6,313 bases of DNA from CAITNM01 sp964446295. GTDB lineage: Bacteria; Pseudomonadota; Alphaproteobacteria; Paracaedibacterales; CAITNM01. Where the stretch lies: positions 1 through 6,313 of the forward strand of contig CAYUNR010000065.1 of NCBI GenBank assembly GCA_964446295.1, read 5' to 3'. The notes beneath the pieces are model-generated. The model was not told where the DNA came from. It searched no databases and was given only the letters and a program-made list of their open reading frames with translations. Shown piece by piece: positions 1-4,602 of the stretch (within the stretch, counting starts at the first letter, position 1; every line of letters starts with the position of its first letter). A program made the translations under genes and the position numbers.

Positions 1-386
1 GCCCTTGAAGGCGCAAGAAGGTTTTCTTCGGTAATAGTTCCTGGCGTGATAATGCGCACAACGCCCCGTTGCAATGGCCCCTTTTTGCCCAAAGCTTTGG
101 CTTGTTCTGGCGTTTCAATTTGTTCGCAAACAGCAACACGGAAACCTTTTTCAATTAATTTGGATAAGTACACTTCGTGAGAATGTACGGGCACCCCTGC
201 CATGGGAATGGGTTGTCCGGCACTCTGTCCACGTTTTGTTAAAGCAATATCTAAAGCTGCAGCTGCTTGAACTGCGTCATCAAAAAAAAGTTCGTAAAAA
301 TCGCCCATGCGATAGAACAATAAGCAGTCGCTATGTTGCTTCTTAATTTCATTGTATTGCACCATCATGGGTGTGTGCGTTGTCAT
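1..386 (-). CDS. mutS: DNA mismatch repair protein MutS, N-terminal part (runs off left edge)
   Basis: MutS binds base mismatches and small loops in DNA and recruits MutL to start mismatch repair. Only the first 128 codons of a protein usually near 850-900 residues are here, so the ATPase domain lies outside. The visible part is mismatch-recognition domain I: TPMMVQYNEIK (residues 5-15), then FYRMGDFYELFFDDA, where F30 and E32 form the Phe-X-Glu pair that contacts the mismatch, then DIALTKRG, PMAGVPVHSHEVYL, GFRVAVCEQIE and RIITPGT (TPGT 114-117). These blocks come in the family order. The ATG at 386 puts the TPMM block a few residues from the start, as in relatives. No clear Shine-Dalgarno precedes it; the leader is A/T-rich. 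A likely promoter lies about 40 bases upstream. The gene is divergent from the exported-protein gene at 670. Family assignment is very secure. Confidence 0.95.
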   Translation of the reverse strand, partial: MTTHTPMMVQYNEIKKQHSDCLLFYRMGDFYELFFDDAVQAAAALDIALTKRGQSAGQPIPMAGVPVHSHEVYLSKLIEKGFRVAVCEQIETPEQAKALGKKGPLQRGVVRIITPGTITEENLLAPSR

Positions 387-424
387 AAATATTTGTGAAT
401 ATGTACTGTTTTTCTTATAGCAAA

Positions 425-453
425 ATTAGAAAAAAAAGTCGCTATGCATGCAA
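425..453 (-). promoter_or_regulatory. Candidate sigma-70-type promoter of mutS
   Basis: On the minus strand, TTGCAT (448-453) is followed after exactly 17 bases by TCTAAT (425-430), a five-of-six match to the -10 consensus; the -35 matches only three of six. The spacer contains a run of eight T. Transcription would start near 418, leaving a leader of about 32 bases before the mutS ATG. Spacing and position are good, but chance matches are common in AT-rich DNA. Confidence 0.4.
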
Positions 454-490
454 CTTGCGGCGATTTTACTTGGCTTTCCCACAGCAGCAA

Positions 491-526
491 TTTATATAAA
501 TTTTTATATAAATTTTTATATAAATT
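491..526. repeat. Three perfect tandem copies of a 12-bp AT-only repeat
   Basis: The unit TTTATATAAATT occurs three times without mismatch at 491-502, 503-514 and 515-526. Each unit contains the 10-base perfect palindrome TTTATATAAA, so the array is also a phased set of inverted repeats. It sits in the divergent region between mutS and the exported-protein gene and ends where the candidate promoter of that gene begins. It could act as an AT-rich upstream promoter element, an easily melted or curved segment, or a site where copy number changes by slippage. The repeats are certain; the role is inference. Confidence 0.9.
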
Positions 527-554
527 AACAATTTGTTTATATTTGTTAACTAAT
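525..554 (+). promoter_or_regulatory. Candidate promoter with overlapping inverted repeat, upstream of the exported-protein gene
   Basis: TTAACA (525-530) matches five of six -35 bases, and ACTAAT (549-554) matches four of six -10 bases at an 18-base spacing. A 7-bp perfect inverted repeat, TTAACAA (525-531) and TTGTTAA (543-549), overlaps the -35 and touches the -10, with an 11-base centre. This geometry would suit a dimeric repressor. The 12-bp AT repeats lie directly upstream, where an UP-like element would be. Start of transcription would be near 561. The inverted repeat is directly visible; promoter and operator roles are inferred. Confidence 0.3.
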
Positions 555-656
555 CTTAGCAGTAGAAGGATGTCCCTTAGAAGCACATTAATTAACGTCA
601 GTGGAGATTAGCATCATGCCAAATAAACTTCTTTTGTATGTTTTTCTTACATTTTT

Positions 657-667
657 AAAAGGAGGGG
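657..667 (+). promoter_or_regulatory. Strong Shine-Dalgarno that decides the start at 670
   Basis: AAAAGGAGG at 657-665, with further G at 666-667, precedes the ATG at 670 by four bases after the GGAGG core. It is the best ribosome-binding site in the window and the main reason for choosing 670. A weaker GGAG (603-606) stands nine bases before an in-frame ATG at 616, so a longer product cannot be excluded. Confidence 0.75.
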
Positions 668-669
668 CT

Positions 670-2253
670 ATGAGTAAAAAAATTTTATTGCAGTATGTGA
701 TGAATAAAATTATTGCGGTATTGGTTTGTGCTTGGTTTTGTGGTGGCGCGTTTGCTGCTCAGTATCTAAATATTGCCAGTGATGCAGGAGATGCAGGAGT
801 AATTCCCGGTAACGTTATTTTAGGAGATGCTGGCGTTCGGAAAATTGGTGAAGGCGATATAGTGTTCCCAGAAGGACAGCCGTACACAGGCCCGACAGAT
901 GTTTTAGAAGGCACTCTGATAAATGATGGAACTATGTTAAGTAGTTCTGTAAATGTAGCTTCTGGAGGTACTTTTAGAAGTGCTGGTATCGTTACTAGGC
1001 TGGTTAATGATGGTAGTGTTGAAACAGGTGGAACTGTTGGAAATTTTTTAACGGCTGCTGAATACATCCAACATTCCTTATCTGCCCTGTTAATAAAGGT
1101 ATCTCCAGCTGATTCTGATTACTTAGAAGTAGAAACAGGGTCCTTAGGTGGCGTGCTCAAGGTTTATATAGAACCAGGAAGCTATCCTTCTAATGGAACG
1201 ATTTATCGTATTGTGCGAGGAGGCACAATTACTGGTTTATTCAGGTCTATTGTGAATGTTAATATGGCAGACGTTGCTTTGTCCTATTCGTACGATGCAA
1301 GTAATTACTATTTAACTGTAATGGGTGATGTTCCGTATGTGCCACCTACCGCGACTGTTTACAACCCTGGATTAGTATCTAATAGCAGTAGGCATGATGC
1401 TATCGTAGTTGGTAATGCAGGAGGCTTTGGAGGATTCACGGTTCCTGATAGTTCTTGTAAGACTCTCCATATAACATTTATGCAATCTGGAACAACCGTT
1501 GAGCAAAACTATATTCTCACTAATGCTTATACAGGCAGTGGTGATATGCCATATTTGCCCCATACAATTAAAGACCTATGGTTGGATGGTGATCCTACTG
1601 GATTCGATACTCTTGTTGAGGGGGGGCGTCAGTTTGCTCTTCCTACTCCTGCAGCTCATACCACTATTCACTTTTTACTTACAAGAGCGCCTGCAACCAG
1701 TCCGCTTACTTGGTTTCAGGGTGATCTTCCTGCAGGTTGTAGATTGGTTGTTGAGCCAGGATCAGTTGATCCATATATTAATACTGTATTGCCGTTAAAC
1801 GGTGGTCGTATCATAATTGGCGCTCCAGTGGCACCTGCAATAGGATTCTCTTCATTATTAGCAGGTATTCAAGCAGCAGGTCATCACTGTCCAATTCAGA
1901 GACATCCAAGTGTGCCTGTTGGAGAGGCTTCTTCCAAAGCGCTTATCACGTTAGCAGAAACAACAACGTTCCCTGATCCTGTATCTGGAATAAGTTTGAC
2001 AGGACCTTACGCAACAAGATTTAACGCTACTTCTGATCTTGTTGATCCTGATGTGGATTCTGCAGAAGCTGGATTCACTGTGGGTGAAGGCAATATACTG
2101 ACAATTTTCCGTAGCCGTGGCCATGCTCCATTACCTGCTATTTCATCTTATCTTGTCCCTGGAGGCACGTCTAATATTGTAATAGCTTTAAATGCAGTTG
2201 CGTTGCCAAAACTTTCTCCTCCACTACTACTATCGTCATGTGAGTGTGACTAG
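670..2253 (+). CDS. Exported autotransporter-passenger-like protein without beta-barrel
   Basis: A 527-residue protein with a Sec signal peptide: basic start, hydrophobic core around residues 14-24, and an AFA-A cleavage site near residue 29. Residues about 50-95 resemble the passenger-associated repeat of autotransporters (RKIGEGDIVF, then YTGPTDVLEGTLINDG, then SSSVNVASGGTF). Residues about 130-218 resemble the end of such passengers (DYLEVETGSLGGVLKVY, GTIYRIVRGGTITGLF, LSYSYDASNYYLTVMG). In known autotransporters a barrel of roughly 250-300 residues follows. Here residues about 227-527 show no alternating amphipathic strands and no terminal aromatic residue, and I do not recognise them. 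They contain five cysteines, two in the final CECD. A 9-bp tandem duplication (781-798) encodes DAGDAG near the mature start, and a G7 tract lies at 1620-1626. Function is unknown; a surface or periplasmic beta-helix protein is likely. The start could instead be 616 or 700. Confidence 0.8.
   Translation: MSKKILLQYVMNKIIAVLVCAWFCGGAFAAQYLNIASDAGDAGVIPGNVILGDAGVRKIGEGDIVFPEGQPYTGPTDVLEGTLINDGTMLSSSVNVASGGTFRSAGIVTRLVNDGSVETGGTVGNFLTAAEYIQHSLSALLIKVSPADSDYLEVETGSLGGVLKVYIEPGSYPSNGTIYRIVRGGTITGLFRSIVNVNMADVALSYSYDASNYYLTVMGDVPYVPPTATVYNPGLVSNSSRHDAIVVGNAGGFGGFTVPDSSCKTLHITFMQSGTTVEQNYILTNAYTGSGDMPYLPHTIKDLWLDGDPTGFDTLVEGGRQFALPTPAAHTTIHFLLTRAPATSPLTWFQGDLPAGCRLVVEPGSVDPYINTVLPLNGGRIIIGAPVAPAIGFSSLLAGIQAAGHHCPIQRHPSVPVGEASSKALITLAETTTFPDPVSGISLTGPYATRFNATSDLVDPDVDSAEAGFTVGEGNILTIFRSRGHAPLPAISSYLVPGGTSNIVIALNAVALPKLSPPLLLSSCECD
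1620..1626 (+). repeat. G7 homopolymer tract inside the coding sequence
   Basis: Seven consecutive G span the codons for E317, G318 and G319 of the exported protein, in otherwise AT-rich DNA. Loss of one G would move translation into a frame that stops at 1798, removing about the last 150 residues. Poly-G tracts in surface-protein genes can mediate phase variation, though seven is at the short end for that. Confidence 0.6.
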
Positions 2254-2286
2254 AAAATATTGTTAAAAAATTTTAGAAAAACAATT

Positions 2287-2340
2287 AATTCCACTTTTTT
2301 CTCTTCGATCTTTTGGCGGGAAAAGCGTGGAATTTTTTCT
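2287..2340 (+). terminator. Probable intrinsic terminator of the larger exported-protein gene
   Basis: An 8-bp stem, AATTCCAC (2287-2294) with GTGGAATT (2327-2334), is followed by T-rich sequence to 2340. The large loop holds a second hairpin, CTTTT-GGCGGG-AAAAG (2310-2325), stacked almost directly on the outer stem. It starts 33 bases after the stop codon at 2253. The stem is AU-rich, so termination may be partial and could let some transcripts run into the next gene. Confidence 0.6.
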
Positions 2341-2367
2341 CTTTAGTCTACCAACGATAAAAATATT

Positions 2368-2400
2368 TTTACATTTACTTAAAATTTACATTAAATTTAC
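2368..2400 (+). repeat. Helically phased TTTAC elements upstream of the second exported-protein gene
   Basis: TTTAC occurs at 2368, 2374, 2385 and 2396. The last three are spaced exactly 11 bases apart, close to one helical turn, with A-rich sequence between them. They lie 75-105 bases before the ATG at 2475, in the 221-base spacer between the two exported-protein genes. Phased A/T tracts can bend DNA or present protein sites on one face of the helix. In a region this AT-rich, chance is possible. I could not assign a convincing -35/-10 pair in this spacer. Confidence 0.4.
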
Positions 2401-2474
2401 AGAATATTAATCATATTCCTTTTAAATGATAATTGTTACTAGTATTAACATTTTTTATTTAAAGGAATATAACA

Positions 2475-3221
2475 ATGAAAACTATCCAAAAATTGACATT
2501 AGGTCTACTTACAGTTGTTGTTACTTCATCAGCTTTTGCTTCAAACTTGATTATGGATGTTGAAGGAACTGACGTTGCAACTAACAGCGGTGTGCTTACT
2601 GGAACAGGACAAAAAATAGGTACAGGTACTCTTATTATGTCTGGTGCTAACGGTGCTAGTTTAACAAATCTTGAAATTGATGCTGGTCTTGTTCGATATG
2701 CTGCAACTGGTAATGTTGGATCACAAGTCACATTCGCTGGCGGTAACATGGAAACAACAGCAGCAGCTAATATCCCTGCTCTTGTTATGAATGCAGATGC
2801 TACTGTAACTGCAGGTGGCGATGGTGCATTAGCCGGCCTTAGTGGACTTCACAAGTTAACAGTAGCTGGTACTGGTGCGGTAACTCCTGCTGACTTGCAT
2901 GAATCTACTACTGCTATGGATATTAGCGGTGTTGTACATGTCGGTGCTACTGCTAGTCATGTATTGCCAAATGCAGCTGTGAATGTGCTTTCTGGTGGTT
3001 TAGTAGAAATTCAAGATGCTGGTGCGGCTTGTGCTCCGGGTACTAACGTAGTGCAAAGTGGAGCTGTGCTTCAAGTTGATGGTGGTCTAAGAGTTCCTGC
3101 TGCGGGTGATTCTGCTTCTACTGATCTTTTTGGTACGTTGCAATTTGACTCAGGTTCAACATTGAAACTAGGTAATCTTGCAGTTTGGGAGCGTGCAATT
3201 ACTGTTGGTTCACCTCTATAA
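2475..3221 (+). CDS. Small exported passenger-like beta-helix protein
   Basis: A 248-residue protein with a clear signal peptide (MKTIQKLTLGLLTVVV, cleavage at AFA-S near residue 22). After it comes LTGTGQKIGTGTLIMSGAN (residues 41-59), close to the autotransporter passenger-associated repeat, then LEIDAGLVRYAATGNVGS and many short Gly/Ala/Thr/Val strands as expected of a right-handed beta-helix. The QKIGTGTLIM block parallels RKIGEGDIVF in the gene at 670, so the two proteins share a domain type. There is one cysteine (C186), no barrel and no terminal aromatic residue; the protein ends in VGSPL. The ATG at 2475 follows AAAGGA (2461-2466) by eight bases. A strong terminator 28 bases past the stop suggests the gene is complete and not a truncated autotransporter. 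Function is unknown: it may be periplasmic, surface-bound or secreted. The coding call is very secure. Confidence 0.88.
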   Translation: MKTIQKLTLGLLTVVVTSSAFASNLIMDVEGTDVATNSGVLTGTGQKIGTGTLIMSGANGASLTNLEIDAGLVRYAATGNVGSQVTFAGGNMETTAAANIPALVMNADATVTAGGDGALAGLSGLHKLTVAGTGAVTPADLHESTTAMDISGVVHVGATASHVLPNAAVNVLSGGLVEIQDAGAACAPGTNVVQSGAVLQVDGGLRVPAAGDSASTDLFGTLQFDSGSTLKLGNLAVWERAITVGSPL

Positions 3222-3249
3222 TTTTTCTGAAACAATAGTTACTACAATT

Positions 3250-3282
3250 ATCCCCAGTCAGTTCTTCTGACTGGGGATTTTT
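3250..3282 (+). terminator. Strong intrinsic terminator of the small exported-protein gene
   Basis: A perfect 12-bp stem, ATCCCCAGTCAG (3250-3261) with CTGACTGGGGAT (3267-3278), has a 5-base loop TTCTT and ends in five T (3278-3282). It lies between convergent genes. On the minus strand the same hairpin begins 14 bases after the stop of the TPR-protein gene but is followed by AATTGTAG, with no U run, so it should work mainly in the plus direction. Confidence 0.92.
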
Positions 3283-3295
3283 GGTTTGTAATATT

Positions 3296-4273
3296 TTACC
3301 AAGCAGCAGCTGCAGGCTCGGATGCTTTGGGAGCAAGTGGAATTGAAGGCGTTAATATTGGTGCCTTTGGCCTATCTGGCATTGTAGTAGAAGAAACCTT
3401 TGCTGGTACTTTAGGCTGCAGTGTTTTTGCTGACGCAGTAACTTCAAGCTTTTTTGTGTTTTGCTTTCCCAGTGCTTGTTGTTGTTCTGCTGTTAAAGGT
3501 AATTTTCTTAAACTCTGCGTAATTTGAGCAATGTCCGCTTCATTTCCCTTTGATTTTGCATATCGTAAACGCATAAGCTGACAGTCAACTTGATGTGGAT
3601 CATCTAATTTTTCTTTTAATGCAGCTTCGCATACAATTGAAGCTCCCTCAGCATCCCCTTGCTTTTCAAGGCAATAAGCTAAGTGAACCAGAGCTTTTGC
3701 AGCGATTGGATCTTTTGAATAGGCCTTTATAATGCGACCAAAGCCTGCGGCGGCTTCTTTGTATGCGCCCTTATTGTACAGTTCAAGAGCTAGTTCATAT
3801 TGCCCCATAGCTTCTGATTTTTGCTCAGGTAATGCTGGTGCGTTCATTTCTGCAGATTTTGTTGCATCAAGTTCGGCAGGTGTTGGAGTATGTGTTGTGT
3901 CATACGGACTAGAATGCTTAGGGGTTACTCCTGCTTTCGCTAGTTCTTCTTGAACAATACGACGAAATCTTGCGTCTGACGCATTATCAACGGCTGTTGA
4001 ATCTGTTGAAACAGCCTGTGCTGCTGAATTTTGATCTGCCATAGGAGCAATTTTTTGTGCTAAAAGTTTGTTTTGTTGCTCTATCACGCTATCGATATGT
4101 GATTGCAGAGCTTTAACTGCCTCTTCTTTTTCGCCTTTTGTCTGCATAGAATCTAACTGCTTTTGAAGAGCGTCAATAACTACTTCATTTTGACGAATCG
4201 ATTCTTCAGTGTTTGAATAAAGCGCGCTAAAGCCAATAAATGCCAAAATTGTTGTCTTTTTAAAAATATTCAT
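3296..4273 (-). CDS. Exported coiled-coil and TPR protein, CpoB/YbgF-like
   Basis: A 325-residue protein. Residues 1-20 (MNIFKKTTILAFIGFSALYS) form a signal peptide. Residues about 23-74 are a predicted coiled coil rich in Glu, Gln and Lys. A low-complexity linker follows, then about two TPR-like helical hairpins at 157-242 (QYELALELYNKGAYKEAAAGF, then AAKALVHLAYCLEKQGDAEGA). The end (284-325) is rich in Pro, Lys and Ala and closes with Trp. Signal, coiled coil, linker and C-terminal TPRs are the order in CpoB (YbgF), the periplasmic partner of the Tol-Pal system that links envelope constriction with peptidoglycan synthesis. No tol or pal gene is visible here, and the Pro-rich tail is unusual, so a different TPR protein is possible. 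The ATG at 4273 is chosen because AAAGGA precedes it by six bases and it places the signal peptide at the start; 4276 is an adjacent alternative, and 4363 would bury the signal and overlap the rpmE promoter region. Confidence 0.72.
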   Translation of the reverse strand: MNIFKKTTILAFIGFSALYSNTEESIRQNEVVIDALQKQLDSMQTKGEKEEAVKALQSHIDSVIEQQNKLLAQKIAPMADQNSAAQAVSTDSTAVDNASDARFRRIVQEELAKAGVTPKHSSPYDTTHTPTPAELDATKSAEMNAPALPEQKSEAMGQYELALELYNKGAYKEAAAGFGRIIKAYSKDPIAAKALVHLAYCLEKQGDAEGASIVCEAALKEKLDDPHQVDCQLMRLRYAKSKGNEADIAQITQSLRKLPLTAEQQQALGKQNTKKLEVTASAKTLQPKVPAKVSSTTMPDRPKAPILTPSIPLAPKASEPAAAAW

Positions 4274-4303
4274 CATAATTCCTTTGATTCTTGCAGAAAA
4301 ACA

Positions 4304-4331
4304 TTGCATTATTTTTTGTCTTGAGTATAGA
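4304..4331. promoter_or_regulatory. Divergent promoter region between the TPR-protein gene and rpmE
   Basis: Only 95 bases separate the two divergent starts. On the plus strand, TTGCAT (4304-4309) and TATAGA (4326-4331) are 16 bases apart and could drive rpmE-uvrD. On the minus strand, TATACT (complement of 4324-4329) is a five-of-six -10 for the TPR-protein gene, but its -35 is poor. The two -10 candidates overlap and lead into an alternating AT stretch (4331-4340). If both are used, the promoters would compete for polymerase. Individual assignments are weak. Confidence 0.3.
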
Positions 4332-4368
4332 TATATATATTCTTTTTCGCGAAGGGAAGACATTTAAG

Positions 4369-4593
4369 ATGAAAAAAGACATACACCCTAAATATCACTC
4401 TATCACAGTTAAAATGACTGATGGAACTTCTTTTGAAACCAGGAGCACTTGGGGCAAAGAGGGGGATACTCTACAATTAGATATTGATCCAAAGTCTCAT
4501 CCAGCATGGACAGGCGGCGGTCATAGACTTATTGACTCTGGTGGTCAGTTAAGTAAGTTTAGCAAGCGTTTCCAAAATTTTGGATTAAACTGA
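4369..4593 (+). CDS. rpmE: 50S ribosomal protein L31
   Basis: A 74-residue protein of the large ribosomal subunit, located near the central protuberance and bridging to the small subunit. The sequence matches the family along its whole length: MKKDIHPKYHSITVKMTDG, then ETRSTWGKEGDTLQLDIDPK, SHPAWTGGGHRL, and a C-terminal SKFSKRF. It has no cysteine, so it lacks the zinc-binding CxxC of the C+ form; the variant with TRSTWGKEGD and SHPAWTGG is what I recall from Alphaproteobacteria. The ATG at 4369 gives the correct family N-terminus and follows GAAGGGAAG (4351-4359) by nine bases; an in-frame ATG at 4291 would add 26 unsupported residues. Its stop codon is nine bases before uvrD. Confidence 0.96.
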   Translation: MKKDIHPKYHSITVKMTDGTSFETRSTWGKEGDTLQLDIDPKSHPAWTGGGHRLIDSGGQLSKFSKRFQNFGLN

Positions 4594-4596
4594 GGA
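4592..4596 (+). promoter_or_regulatory. Shine-Dalgarno of uvrD overlapping the rpmE stop
   Basis: GAGGA at 4592-4596 shares two bases with the rpmE stop codon TGA (4591-4593) and stands six bases before the uvrD ATG at 4603. Ribosomes finishing rpmE would be placed on the uvrD start, so the two genes are probably translationally coupled. Confidence 0.65.
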
Positions 4597-4602
4597 TTCT
4601 AG

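Noticed and set aside
436..475. Imperfect hairpin plus T8 on the minus strand as a terminator
   Set aside because: The longest pairing is interrupted (TCGC with GCGA only four pairs), and no minus-strand gene lies upstream to be terminated; the T run fits better inside the mutS promoter spacer.
491..526. Short CRISPR-like array
   Set aside because: The 12-bp units are directly contiguous with no spacers and are pure A/T, so this is a simple tandem repeat.
525..596. CtrA-type TTAA-N7-TTAA sites or DnaA boxes marking a replication origin
   Set aside because: TTAA motifs occur but not at the required seven-base spacing, and no TTATNCACA-like box is present.
799..816. Lipoprotein status of the larger exported protein because of cysteines in its leader
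   Set aside because: The cysteines at residues 20 and 24 are not preceded by a lipobox such as LAGC or LSAC, and AFA-A gives a standard signal peptidase I site.
759..1067. Minus-strand open frame of 102 codons antisense to the exported-protein gene
   Set aside because: It has no ribosome-binding site or recognisable domain, and the plus strand has a signal peptide and passenger repeats across the same bases.
1499..1798. Alternative plus-strand frame of 99 codons inside the larger exported-protein gene
   Set aside because: No Shine-Dalgarno and no recognisable domain; it is a shadow frame, relevant only as the frame entered after a one-base loss in the G7 tract.
2459..2749. Minus-strand open frame of 96 codons antisense to the small exported protein
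   Set aside because: It covers the signal peptide and passenger repeat of the plus-strand gene, has a Pro/Val/Thr-rich shadow composition and no start signals.
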